From: Flavobacterium acetivorans
GTDB taxonomy: Bacteria; Bacteroidota; Bacteroidia; Flavobacteriales; Flavobacteriaceae
DNA: 64,000 nt
Assembly: GCF_020911885.1 (NCBI RefSeq)
Contig: NZ_CP087132.1
Coordinates: forward strand, 806,001-870,000
Direction: 5' to 3'
Below are positions 53,963-62,508 of the stretch, piece by piece (position 1 is the stretch's first letter; every line of letters begins with the position of its first letter). Under the pieces are notes generated by a model that saw nothing but the letters and a program-made list of their open reading frames with translations, did not search any database and had not been told where the DNA came from. The translations under genes and the position numbers were made by a program.

Positions 53963-55279
53963 ATGGAATTGAAAGATAAATTAATCTCGTCTTTTATGGC
54001 TTTTGAGGAGCGTATTGATGTTCATTCTGAACTTCATGATGTAAGAACTTCGGCTATAAAAAACTTTGAAAATAAAGGCTTCCCAACCAAAAAAGAAGAA
54101 GCTTGGAAATATACTTCGCTAAACGCCATCCTGAAAAATGACTTTACGGTATTTCCAAAAAACGAAAGTTCAATTGAATTTAACCAAGTAAAAAAATACT
54201 TTATCAACGAAATAGACACTTACAAAGTGGTTTTTATTGACGGTGTTTTTAGCTCTCATTTATCTTCAACAACTCACGAAGGAATCGATGTTTGTTTGAT
54301 GTCATCGGCATTAAACAAACCAAAATATAAGATGATTATTGACACTTACTTCAACCAGATTGCAAGTAAAGACGAAAGCTTGACTTCATTAAATACGGCT
54401 TTTGCCAATGAAGGAGCTTACATCAATATCCCAAAAAGCAAAGTAGCTGACAAACCTATCGAAATCATGTATTTCTCTACAGGTAACGAAGCTGCATTGA
54501 TGGTTCAGCCAAGAAACTTAGTGATTGTAGGTGAGAATTCTCATGTTCAAATCATTGAGCGTCATCAAAGTTTAAGCGAAAATCCAGTATTAACTAACTC
54601 CGTTACCGAAATTTTTGCTCAAAAACGTGCCATTGTGGATTACTACAAAATTCAAAATGACAATCTTGAGGCAAACCTAATTGACAATACTTACGTTTCT
54701 CAAAAACAAGAGAGTCACGTTTCTGTTCACACTTTCTCTTTTGGAGGAAACTTAACCCGAAACAATTTGAATTTCTACCACTTTGGTGAAAGATTGACAA
54801 GTACTTTGAACGGAATCACGATCATTGGCGAAAAACAACACGTAGATCATTACACTCTAGTGAACCATACTTCTCCAAACTGTGAAAGCTTCCAGGATTA
54901 CAAAGGAATCTTCTCTGATCGTTCAACAGGTGTTTTCAACGGAAAAGTATTTGTTGACAAAGAAGCTCAAAAAACAAATGCTTTCCAAAAAAGCAACAAC
55001 ATCTTATTGAGTGACAAAGCGACAATCAATGCAAAACCTCAGTTAGAAATTTTTGCCGATGACGTAAAATGTTCTCACGGATGTACCATAGGTCAATTAG
55101 ACGAAACTGCAATGTTCTACATGCAACAACGTGGAATCCCTAAAAAAGAAGCTAAAGCTTTATTGATGTACGCTTTCTCGAATGCAGTTATCGAAAACAT
55201 CAAAATACCAGAATTAAAACAAAGAATCAACACCATTATCGCCACTAAATTAGGCGTGAAAATGGGATTTGATTTGTAG
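53963..55279 (+). CDS. sufD: Fe-S cluster assembly protein SufD
   Basis: 438 residues, SufB paralogue of the SufBC2D scaffold. KKEEAWKYTSL at about 41-51 and the C-terminal core with KCSHGCTIGQLDETAMFYMQQRGI (described by C-S-H-G-C-T and QQRGIP), NVKIPEL-type end. The catalytic His and Cys of the B-D interface are visible in SHGC. Last gene of the first suf block, ended by a strong terminator. Confidence 0.96.
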   Translation: MELKDKLISSFMAFEERIDVHSELHDVRTSAIKNFENKGFPTKKEEAWKYTSLNAILKNDFTVFPKNESSIEFNQVKKYFINEIDTYKVVFIDGVFSSHLSSTTHEGIDVCLMSSALNKPKYKMIIDTYFNQIASKDESLTSLNTAFANEGAYINIPKSKVADKPIEIMYFSTGNEAALMVQPRNLVIVGENSHVQIIERHQSLSENPVLTNSVTEIFAQKRAIVDYYKIQNDNLEANLIDNTYVSQKQESHVSVHTFSFGGNLTRNNLNFYHFGERLTSTLNGITIIGEKQHVDHYTLVNHTSPNCESFQDYKGIFSDRSTGVFNGKVFVDKEAQKTNAFQKSNNILLSDKATINAKPQLEIFADDVKCSHGCTIGQLDETAMFYMQQRGIPKKEAKALLMYAFSNAVIENIKIPELKQRINTIIATKLGVKMGFDL

Positions 55280-55288
55280 TTAATTTTT

Positions 55289-55366
55289 AACCGCAAAGTT
55301 CGTTAAGATTAACGCAAAGGGCACAAGGTTTTTACTAAACCTTGTGCCCTTTGCGGTTAATTTTTT
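55289..55366 (+). terminator. terminator of the sufABCD block
   Basis: A 17-bp perfect stem (55315-55331 with 55337-55353, arm CAAAGGGCACAAGGTTT, loop TTACT) nested in a 10-bp outer pair AACCGCAAAG / CTTTGCGGTT (55289-55298 and 55349-55358), followed by AATTTTTT. Sequence between the arms has the GCAAAG-type repeat grammar. Confidence 0.88.
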
Positions 55367-55541
55367 AGTCTCTTACTGCAATAATAAACATTATAATTCC
55401 TATAAAAGACAATACAAGACCTCCCAAAAAACAAAATGTATTTATTATTGAGTAACCTAGATTCGTAGAATAACCTAAACCTATTAAAAACCAACCTCCA
55501 ATTATCATTAAAACTGATTGTAAAACTTTATTCTTTATCAT
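55365..55541 (-). CDS. small two-helix membrane protein (58 residues)
   Basis: Too short for a 60-residue cutoff. Reads MIKNKVLQSVLMIIGGWFLI at its start and ends IIAVRD. Two hydrophobic stretches (about 6-22 and 33-55) separated by a polar turn GYSTNLGYS predict a helical hairpin with short charged ends. It starts 5 bases after the stop of the serine hydrolase on the same strand, so co-transcription is likely. Its stop lies in the T tract of the sufD terminator. No family recognised; the clean frame and residue pattern argue for a real gene. Confidence 0.6.
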   Translation of the reverse strand: MIKNKVLQSVLMIIGGWFLIGLGYSTNLGYSIINTFCFLGGLVLSFIGIIMFIIAVRD

Positions 55542-55546
55542 AAAAA

Positions 55547-56893
55547 TTATTTTTTCACACTCTCGACGATCCCTTTCAACATCGCATTAACATCAAACTT
55601 GGCATCTTCGGTCAATCCCATACGCACAATCACTAAATCAAGCGACGGAATAATAAATACTTTTTGCCCTTGATAACCATTTGCCGAATACAAATCTTTT
55701 GGCGCGTCTGGATATCTTCCACCGGCATTCAACCAAAAATGTCCTCCATAATCTCCCTTAGAATCATTGGTAGGCTTTGCAACATATTTAGCCCAACTCT
55801 CCTCAAAAAGCTGCTCTCCGTTCCAATTCCCTTTGTGTAAATACAACAAACCAAACTTAGCCCAATCTCTTGTTGTAGCCCAACCATAAGACGAACCTAC
55901 ATAATTGCCTGCCATATCTGTTTCAATCAACATCGAGCTCATTCCAATTTTATCAATCAAAGCAGCATACCAAAAATCAAGATATTCCTGATGGGTTTTA
56001 AATTGATTTCTCAAAATATAAGACAATAAATTAGTAGTTCCCGAAGAATAATTCCAATGCGTATTAGGCTTGTGTACCGCCGGTTTTTCGAGTTGAACTC
56101 TTCCCATATTTTCTGATAGAAAAAGCATTTTTGTCGCATCACAAATCGTACTGTAATCTTCCTCCCATTCTAATCCCGAATTCATGTGAATCAGATCATT
56201 TGTGGTGATGTTTTTTCGTTCATCATTTTCCCATTCGGGAATCGGGGCGGGTTTATAAATATCATATTTTCCTTGTTTTTGGAGTATTCCAAATAAAGTC
56301 GCCGTAATACTTTTGGTCATTGACCAACCTAAAATTTTGCTGTCTTTATTGAAACCCGTATCGTATTTCTCGGCAATGATTTTATCTTTATAAACAACCA
56401 AAAGAGAACGTGTTCTTTTGTCTTTTTTGCCCTTAACATCAAAGGCATTGGCGACAGCCGCGTTCAATTTTTCATAATCAATGTTAGAGAAAATAGTATC
56501 TTTTGGATTCTTATTTCCATAAGGGAAAGCTAAATTATTTTCCAATTTTGCTCTTTTTGGAACCAAATACGGTTTATTTACATCAAAATCATCGTTAATT
56601 AATGTCGCACCCAAGCCTTCCCGATAAATCGCTTTTCGTTTTTTCAGTCCATATACCGAAGCAGTTGCAAATTTTCCTTCATCGTCAATTTTGTTTTTAG
56701 CCAAATCAATCATGTCGATATCATTGTCACCCTTTTCAATCATTTCCAGCGAACGCTGATCTATGAAATGTCCCGAAGCAACACTTTTGGCCGAAAAACC
56801 GGAAATTAAATCCAACTTTGGATAGGTTGTATATCCAATATAAAAAACACCTATAAAAGACGCAAAACCAATAAGTTTGAATATTTTTTTCAT
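55547..56893 (-). CDS. serine hydrolase (beta-lactamase/6-aminohexanoate-dimer hydrolase-like)
   Basis: 448 residues with an N-terminal membrane anchor or signal (FKLIGFASFIGVFYIGYTTY). Class C beta-lactamase fold: S191-M-T-K194 nucleophile pair, YSS 282-284, and a late GGHFWLNAGGR segment near the KTG position. It lacks signs of true beta-lactamase specificity; esterase or amidase activity on an unknown substrate is likelier. It sits on the opposite strand between sufD and sufS. Confidence 0.87.
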   Translation of the reverse strand: MKKIFKLIGFASFIGVFYIGYTTYPKLDLISGFSAKSVASGHFIDQRSLEMIEKGDNDIDMIDLAKNKIDDEGKFATASVYGLKKRKAIYREGLGATLINDDFDVNKPYLVPKRAKLENNLAFPYGNKNPKDTIFSNIDYEKLNAAVANAFDVKGKKDKRTRSLLVVYKDKIIAEKYDTGFNKDSKILGWSMTKSITATLFGILQKQGKYDIYKPAPIPEWENDERKNITTNDLIHMNSGLEWEEDYSTICDATKMLFLSENMGRVQLEKPAVHKPNTHWNYSSGTTNLLSYILRNQFKTHQEYLDFWYAALIDKIGMSSMLIETDMAGNYVGSSYGWATTRDWAKFGLLYLHKGNWNGEQLFEESWAKYVAKPTNDSKGDYGGHFWLNAGGRYPDAPKDLYSANGYQGQKVFIIPSLDLVIVRMGLTEDAKFDVNAMLKGIVESVKK

Positions 56894-57018
56894 AAAAAAC
56901 TATTTTAATGCAATTTATTAAAAACATTCAATACGGCGAATTATACTTACAAATCATTTAGACTATAAAGCATAGTAAGAATCTATGAAAACTTAATTTC
57001 TTAATGGTATAATTTTAG

Positions 57019-57026
57019 TACTTTTG
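57019..57026 (+). promoter_or_regulatory. -7 element of the sufS block
   Basis: TACTTTTG, 24 bases before the sufS ATG. Shows that sufS and following genes have a separate promoter from sufABCD. Confidence 0.5.
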
Positions 57027-57050
57027 TATTTAGAATTTTTCTAAATAATT

Positions 57051-58265
57051 ATGCTAGACATTCAAAAAATAAGAGCCGATTTTCCTATACTATCTCAAAA
57101 AGTAAACGGAAAACCTTTAGTTTACTTCGATAACGGAGCCACATCTCAGAAACCACAAGTGGTCATTGATGCCATCTCTAAATATTACCAAGAAATCAAT
57201 GCCAACATTCATCGTGGTGTTCATACTTTAAGCCAATTAGCGACCGATGCCTACGAAATTTCTCGTGGCAAAGTTCAAAATCATATCAATGCCAAATTTG
57301 TCCACGAAGTGCTTTTTACTTCCGGAACTACTTTTGGGATTAATTTAGTTGCCAACGGATTTGCCTCGATTTTGAAACCGGGCGATGAAGTTTTGGTTTC
57401 AGCATTGGAACACCACAGCAATATTGTGCCTTGGCAAATGCTTTGCGAGAAAACTGGTGCTACACTAAAAGTCATTCCCATGAATGAAAACGGGGAACTG
57501 ATAATGGCTGAATTTGACAAAATCCTTTCGGATAAAACCAAAATTATCGCTGTGAATCATATCTCAAACGCACTCGGAACTATCAATCCGATTAAGTACA
57601 TGATTGACAAAGCGCATGAAGTTGGCGCAGCCATTTTAATTGACGGGGCGCAAGCCGTTCCGCATTTAAAACCGGACGTACAGGAATTAGACTGCGATTT
57701 TTATGTTTTTTCAGGGCATAAAATGTGCGGACCTACGGGAACCGGTATTTTATACGGAAAAGAAGCCTGGCTGAATAAATTACCGCCTTATCAAGGTGGT
57801 GGTGAAATGATCAAAGAAGTGACTTTCGAAAAAACTACTTATGCTGATTTGCCTCATAAATTTGAAGCCGGAACGCCTAATATTGCCGGAGGAATCGTCT
57901 TGGGAACCGCCATTGACTATATGAATTCCATTGGTTTTGAGAATATCCAAAAACAGGAACTAGAATTATTGGAATATGGAACCCAACGTTTATTGGAAAT
58001 TGAAGGTTTGAAAATTTTTGGTACAGCCAAGGAAAAAACGTCGGTAATTTCATTTAATATTGAAGGAATTCATCCTTATGATATTGGTACGATAATTGAC
58101 AAATTGGGAATAGCGGTACGAACAGGACACCATTGCACCCAACCGATAATGAATTTTTTCTGTATTCCGGGAACCATCAGAGCCTCTTTTTCTTTTTACA
58201 ATACCAAAGAAGAAATTGATCTTATGGTCGAAGCCGTTAAAAAAGCGAAAACAATGTTATCTTAA
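57051..58265 (+). CDS. sufS: cysteine desulfurase SufS
   Basis: PLP enzyme releasing sulfur from cysteine for Fe-S assembly. 404 residues. PLP lysine K224 (SGHKMCGPTG), persulfide-carrying C362 (RTGHHCTQP) and N-terminal YFDNGATSQKP. GGGEMIKEVTF and FEAGTPNIAG are group II (SufS) hallmarks. First gene of a second suf block with a lipoprotein, sufE, DUF59, and DUF2480 genes downstream. Confidence 0.97.
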   Translation: MLDIQKIRADFPILSQKVNGKPLVYFDNGATSQKPQVVIDAISKYYQEINANIHRGVHTLSQLATDAYEISRGKVQNHINAKFVHEVLFTSGTTFGINLVANGFASILKPGDEVLVSALEHHSNIVPWQMLCEKTGATLKVIPMNENGELIMAEFDKILSDKTKIIAVNHISNALGTINPIKYMIDKAHEVGAAILIDGAQAVPHLKPDVQELDCDFYVFSGHKMCGPTGTGILYGKEAWLNKLPPYQGGGEMIKEVTFEKTTYADLPHKFEAGTPNIAGGIVLGTAIDYMNSIGFENIQKQELELLEYGTQRLLEIEGLKIFGTAKEKTSVISFNIEGIHPYDIGTIIDKLGIAVRTGHHCTQPIMNFFCIPGTIRASFSFYNTKEEIDLMVEAVKKAKTMLS

Positions 58266-58370
58266 AAACTAAATTATGAAATCGCCATTAACAACCTGTT
58301 TGCTCAAGCAAACACCTTTAAATAAAAAGGCGATACCATATATGACCAACGACAAATAAATTTTACATAT

Positions 58371-58814
58371 ATGAAACTAATCTCTTTATTGTTCTTAACC
58401 CTGTTTTTGGGAAATGCTTGCGAAAACGCCAAAGCACAAGAAATTGATGCTGCAATAATAGAATACGTAGCCAATACAAGAGGTTTTTACCAGAAAATAG
58501 TAATCAAGAAACAGATGATCACCGTTTCAAAAGACCGGAACGAACACGACAAAGCGGTTCCAACCAAAATTGCAAACCCTGATTGGGACGATTTAACTAC
58601 ACTATTTCAAGAAGTCAATCTGGATGAAATTCCAGATTTGAAATCGCCAACAGAAAAACGCTTTTATGATGGGGCGGCTATCGCCAATTTAAAAATCACC
58701 TACAAAGGAAAAACCTATGAATCGAAGAGTTTTGATCATGGATTTCCACCAGTAGAAATTAAAAAATTAGTAAATAAAATAAATTCACTTGTAAAACAGA
58801 ATGACGAAAATTAA
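58371..58814 (+). CDS. hypothetical exported protein within the suf block
   Basis: 147 residues. N-terminal signal; LFLGNAC may be a lipobox (C17), otherwise cleavage near AKAQ. The mature part has YVANTRGFYQKIVI, a WDDLTTLFQEV helix and ITYKGKTYESKSFDHGFPP. No family recognised. It overlaps sufE by 14 bases, so it is co-translated with it. The 105-bp gap before it holds a small hairpin with arms TGTTTGC / GCAAACA (58297-58314). Confidence 0.75.
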   Translation: MKLISLLFLTLFLGNACENAKAQEIDAAIIEYVANTRGFYQKIVIKKQMITVSKDRNEHDKAVPTKIANPDWDDLTTLFQEVNLDEIPDLKSPTEKRFYDGAAIANLKITYKGKTYESKSFDHGFPPVEIKKLVNKINSLVKQNDEN

Positions 58815-59223
58815 AAACATACAGGACGAAATAGTGGATGAATTTTCTATGTTTGATGATTGGATGCAACGCTACGAGTACATCATCGAATTGGGGAAAA
58901 ATCTTCCACTAATCAAAGAGGAATTTAAGACAGAAAACAATTTGATTAAAGGTTGCCAATCGAAAGTGTGGTTGCAAGGAGAAAAAAACGAAGATAAGGT
59001 GGTTTTTACCGCCGACAGCGATGCCATTTTAACCAAAGGAATTATTGCGATTTTAATCCGTGTTTTTTCAAACCAGTCGCCTGCGGATATCATCAATGCC
59101 GACATGAGTTTTATTGACGAAATAGGTCTGAAAGAGCATTTATCCCCTACAAGAGCCAATGGTTTGGTCTCAATGATAAAAAATATTAAAATGTATGCCT
59201 TGGCATTCAACACTAAAAACTAA
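58801..59223 (+). CDS. sufE: SufE-family sulfur acceptor
   Basis: 140 residues. Accepts the persulfide from SufS on C52 in LIKGCQSKVWL and passes it to SufBCD. FSMFDDWMQRYEYIIELG is the conserved N-terminal helix. Overlaps the upstream gene by 14 bases and lies 7 bases before the DUF59 gene. Confidence 0.95.
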   Translation: MTKIKNIQDEIVDEFSMFDDWMQRYEYIIELGKNLPLIKEEFKTENNLIKGCQSKVWLQGEKNEDKVVFTADSDAILTKGIIAILIRVFSNQSPADIINADMSFIDEIGLKEHLSPTRANGLVSMIKNIKMYALAFNTKN

Positions 59224-59230
59224 AATAAAA

Positions 59231-59554
59231 ATGGAACAAGAAATAGACACTAACGAATTAGGCGAAGCAATCGTAAAGAAACTAAAAACCATCTACGATC
59301 CTGAGATTCCTGTAGATATTTACGAATTAGGATTGATTTATGACGTAATGGTCAACACTGATTATGAAGTAAAAATCCTGATGACATTGACTTCTCCTAA
59401 CTGCCCGGTTGCCGAAAGTTTACCTAGAGAAGTAGAAGAAAAAGTAAAATCTATTGAGCATATCAAAGACGCCGAAGTAGAAATCACTTTTGATCCACCT
59501 TGGAGCAAAGATCTCATGAGTGAAGAAGCTAAGTTAGAATTAGGAATGCTTTAA
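59231..59554 (+). CDS. DUF59/MIP18-type Fe-S assembly factor (SufT-like)
   Basis: 107 residues from the ATG at 59231; an earlier in-frame ATG lies inside sufE and would add 12 residues. Conserved parts are IYDPEIPVDIYELGLIYDV and TSPNCPVAESLP with the reactive Cys, and FDPPWSKDLMSEEAKLELG at the end. Family members help deliver Fe-S clusters to targets, which fits the suf context. Confidence 0.93.
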   Translation: MEQEIDTNELGEAIVKKLKTIYDPEIPVDIYELGLIYDVMVNTDYEVKILMTLTSPNCPVAESLPREVEEKVKSIEHIKDAEVEITFDPPWSKDLMSEEAKLELGML

Positions 59555-59557
59555 AAT

Positions 59558-59590
59558 AAAGTCATAAAGTCGAAAGTCATAAAGTCAAAA
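59558..59590. repeat. short AAGTCnn repeat array
   Basis: AAAGTCAT, AAAGTCG, AAAGTCAT, AAAGTC with 7- to 8-base period between the DUF59 and DUF2480 genes. Same type of array as elsewhere, here less regular. Confidence 0.6.
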
Positions 59591-59634
59591 CGAGTACTTT
59601 ATAACTTTCGATCTTTGACATTAAGACTTAAAAA

Positions 59635-60138
59635 ATGGACGAGATAATTAATAAAGTAGCCAATAGTGTCTTGGAAGTTTTCGATCTAGAAGATTACTAT
59701 CCAAAAGGGATTCGGACTCAAATCGACATTTCACAATGGCTGTTAGACGGTTTTTTGTTAAAAGAAAAAGACTTTAGAGAGCATCTTAAAAATCACGACT
59801 GGACCCAATACCAAAACCATTTTGTAGCCATCCATTGCAGTACGGATGCTATTATTCCTGCTTGGGCTTCCATTTTAGTAGCAATCCAACTGGCGCCATT
59901 TGCCAAAAAAATTGTCAATGGAACGATCGAAGATTTAGATGCCGCCTTATATGAAGAACTACTTCCGAAATTGGATTATTCTGTATATCAAAACAAACCG
60001 ATTATCATAAAAGGCTGTTCCAGAAAACCGGTTCCGATGCGTGCTTATGTATTAGCGGCGCATCATCTGCAAGTTTATGCCAGAAGCATCATGTATGGTG
60101 AAGCCTGCTCCGCTGTACCCTTGTATAAGAAAAAATAA
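59635..60138 (+). CDS. DUF2480-family protein
   Basis: 167 residues, soluble. VDGFLLKEKDFREHLKNHDWTQYQ-type segment and HCSTDAIIPAWASILVA, KGCSRKPVPMRAYVLAAHHLQ with conserved Cys residues match the Bacteroidota DUF2480 family in pattern. Commonly found next to suf genes in this group, so a link to Fe-S or sulfur metabolism is inferred. No catalytic function known. Confidence 0.85.
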   Translation: MDEIINKVANSVLEVFDLEDYYPKGIRTQIDISQWLLDGFLLKEKDFREHLKNHDWTQYQNHFVAIHCSTDAIIPAWASILVAIQLAPFAKKIVNGTIEDLDAALYEELLPKLDYSVYQNKPIIIKGCSRKPVPMRAYVLAAHHLQVYARSIMYGEACSAVPLYKKK

Positions 60139-60166
60139 TAAGCCCTATTTTCTCAATTGCTTTTTT

Positions 60167-60174
60167 TATATTTG
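60167..60174 (+). promoter_or_regulatory. -7 element of the DUF3078 gene
   Basis: TATATTTG, 22 bases before the ATG at 60197. Confidence 0.5.
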
Positions 60175-60196
60175 TTATACTAACAAATTAAAGAAT

Positions 60197-61048
60197 ATGA
60201 AAAAAGCAATACTTTCTTTGGTCTTTATTTTGACACTCCTATCCGGAAATGCCCAAGAAGTCGCAAAAGACACTACAAAAATTTGGACAAAAAAAGGCAA
60301 TATCTCCTTACTTTTTAGCCAATCAGCCTACAACAAACAATGGTTAGGAGGCGGTACCTCAAATCTTGCGGGAAATTTTGGTTTGAACTATGATTTCAAT
60401 TATAAAAAAGGAAATGTTGTATGGGACAATAAATTTATTCTGGCTTATGGTCTAAGTAAAATAAAAGGAAATGAAAGAACAGCTAAAACGGATGACCGCA
60501 TAGAATTGAATTCTCTTTGGGGTAAAAAGTCATCTGCACCTAACTGGTACTATTCCCTATATTTCAATTTTAAATCACAAATGGATTCTGGTTTGGGTAA
60601 AAACGACGAGATAATCTCTCATTTTTTCTCCCCTGCCTATTTCCAGCTTGGTCCCGGAATGCTATGGAAGAAAAGCAATAATCTGAGTTTCAATTTTTCT
60701 CCAGCAGCAGGAAAATTAATTCTTGTCCATAAACATTTTACTGATTTAGCTCCTTCCTTTGGCGTTTTGCAAGGCGACGCTTCCCGATTTGAATTGGGCG
60801 CCAGCGTTTCCGGTTATTACAAATTTAATGTAATGGCTAATGTATCCATTGAAAACCGATTGAATTTATATTCCAATTATTTAGACAACCCGCAAAACGT
60901 TGATATCGATTACCAGATGAATCTAGTCATGAAAATCAACAAATACCTGTCGGCGAATGTTGCTGTTCAGGCCATCTATGATGACAATTCAGTCCAAGCC
61001 GTTCAGGTGCGTGAAATCTTTGGATTGGGTATCAATTTTGGTATCTAA
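60197..61048 (+). CDS. DUF3078-family outer-membrane protein
   Basis: 283 residues from the ATG at 60197 (MKKAILSLVFILTLLSGNAQ, a signal peptide of about 19 residues). An earlier in-frame start inside the DUF2480 gene would destroy this signal. WTKKGNISLLFSQSAYNKQWLGGGTSNLAGNFGLNYDFNY is the DUF3078 opening in pattern (W-x-x-G-G-x-x-N), followed by paired beta strands and a final FGLGINFGI. Predicted beta barrel of unknown function. Confidence 0.87.
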   Translation: MKKAILSLVFILTLLSGNAQEVAKDTTKIWTKKGNISLLFSQSAYNKQWLGGGTSNLAGNFGLNYDFNYKKGNVVWDNKFILAYGLSKIKGNERTAKTDDRIELNSLWGKKSSAPNWYYSLYFNFKSQMDSGLGKNDEIISHFFSPAYFQLGPGMLWKKSNNLSFNFSPAAGKLILVHKHFTDLAPSFGVLQGDASRFELGASVSGYYKFNVMANVSIENRLNLYSNYLDNPQNVDIDYQMNLVMKINKYLSANVAVQAIYDDNSVQAVQVREIFGLGINFGI

Positions 61049-61066
61049 GGTTTCAAAAAACGACAT

Positions 61067-61105
61067 AAAAAATCCCTTTTAATTCATTTCAAAAGGGATT
61101 TTTTT
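61067..61105. terminator. bidirectional terminator
   Basis: 14-bp stem AAAAAATCCCTTTT / AAAAGGGATTTTTT with a 10-base loop between DUF3078 (+) and hflX (-). Confidence 0.9.
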
Positions 61106-61117
61106 ATTTAAACCAAT

Positions 61118-62368
61118 TTAGATTTCAGTATCATCTTCGTCTTTTTCTTTTTCAATAGCATCCTTATAATCAGGATACAAAAACTTATTGTACGGAAAAC
61201 GGGTAATGTGAATTTGCCTTACCGCTTCATAAACACATTCTCTAAACTCTTCAAAGTTTTCTTTGTTTCTAGCCGAAATAAACAAAGCGTTTTGCTCACC
61301 TACGCGACTCATCCAAGTCGATTTCCATTCTTCCAGCGTATAATGTTTTGTCGTTTTTTCGGTCATCAAATCATCTTCGTCAATGGTCAAATGTCTATAA
61401 GCATCAATTTTATTGAAAACCATGATTACGGGTTTGTCATTCGCTTTGATATCCAATAGCGTTTGGTTTACCGATGCAATATGATCTTCAAATTCAGGGT
61501 GTGAAATATCGACAACATGCAATAACAAATCGGCCTCACGAACCTCATCAAGCGTACTCTTGAACGAATCTACTAGCATAGTAGGTAATTTACGAATAAA
61601 TCCCACGGTGTCAGACAATAGGAAAGGCAGGTTTTTGATCACCACCTTGCGAACGGTTGTGTCTAAGGTTGCAAAAAGTTTGTTTTCTACAAACACATCA
61701 CTTTTCCCAATGGCATTCATCAAAGTAGATTTACCCACATTCGTATATCCCACTAAAGCAACACGTACCATAGAACCACGATTGCTTCGCTGCGTTCCCA
61801 TTTGTTTGTCAATCGCTTTAATTTTATCTTTGAGTAACGCAATTCTATCGCGTACAATACGTCTGTCTGTTTCAATTTCTGTTTCACCGGGTCCACGCAT
61901 TCCAATTCCCCCTTTTTGACGCTCCAAGTGTGTCCAAAGTCCGGATAATCGCGGCAACATATAAATACATTGTGCCAGCTCCACTTGGGTTCTTGCATAG
62001 GAAGTTTCGGCACGCTGTGCAAAAATGTCCAGAATAAGGTGCGTCCTGTCCAGAATTTTACATTCGGTAATTATCTTGGAAATATTTTTTTGTTGTGAAG
62101 GTGTTAACTCATCATCAAAAATCAATGTCGAAATACTATTCTCCTTTACATACGCATGAATCTCTTCGATCTTTCCTGTACCCATAAAAGTTTTAGGATT
62201 GGGACGTTCCATTTTTTGCGAAAAGCGTTTCACCACTTCTCCACCAGCCGTAAAAGTTAAAAACTCCAGTTCGTCAAGATATTCGTTTAATTTCTCTTCG
62301 CTTTGATTTTGAGTTACAATGCCTACAATGGCTGTTTTTTCGAAATTTAATACTTCTTTTTCTAACAT
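61118..62368 (-). CDS. hflX: GTPase HflX
   Basis: Ribosome-splitting/rescue GTPase. 416 residues. N-terminal HflX domain with GPGETEIETDRR at 159-170, G1 GYTNVGKS at 207-214, G2/G3 (ATLDTTVRKV, DTVGFIRKLP), G4 NKID. C-terminal extension is acidic and Lys-rich. -7 box TAAATTTG at 62392-62385. Confidence 0.96.
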   Translation of the reverse strand: MLEKEVLNFEKTAIVGIVTQNQSEEKLNEYLDELEFLTFTAGGEVVKRFSQKMERPNPKTFMGTGKIEEIHAYVKENSISTLIFDDELTPSQQKNISKIITECKILDRTHLILDIFAQRAETSYARTQVELAQCIYMLPRLSGLWTHLERQKGGIGMRGPGETEIETDRRIVRDRIALLKDKIKAIDKQMGTQRSNRGSMVRVALVGYTNVGKSTLMNAIGKSDVFVENKLFATLDTTVRKVVIKNLPFLLSDTVGFIRKLPTMLVDSFKSTLDEVREADLLLHVVDISHPEFEDHIASVNQTLLDIKANDKPVIMVFNKIDAYRHLTIDEDDLMTEKTTKHYTLEEWKSTWMSRVGEQNALFISARNKENFEEFRECVYEAVRQIHITRFPYNKFLYPDYKDAIEKEKDEDDTEI

Positions 62369-62384
62369 AACTTTGAATAAGCTA

Positions 62385-62392
62385 CAAATTTA
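62385..62392 (-). promoter_or_regulatory. hflX -7 promoter element
   Basis: TAAATTTG on the minus strand, 16 bases upstream of the ATG at 62368. Confidence 0.5.
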
Positions 62393-62508
62393 ATCATTTG
62401 CTAGGTACTTACACTTATTGAAATCGCTTTTTAAATCGAATAGAAAACAAATTAATGCGCTTGTTTTCCAGACTTGAACCTAAAAATGCATTAGTTATCG
62501 TCAACATA

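Noticed and set aside
58276..58359. 27-codon plus-strand ORF between sufS and the exported protein gene
   Set aside because: Polar, low-information peptide over a small hairpin; no ribosome-binding or promoter signal and no hydrophobic or structural pattern.
60077..60196. N-terminal extension of the DUF3078 protein into the DUF2480 gene
   Set aside because: The extension precedes a perfect signal peptide starting at 60197 and crosses a -7 promoter box.
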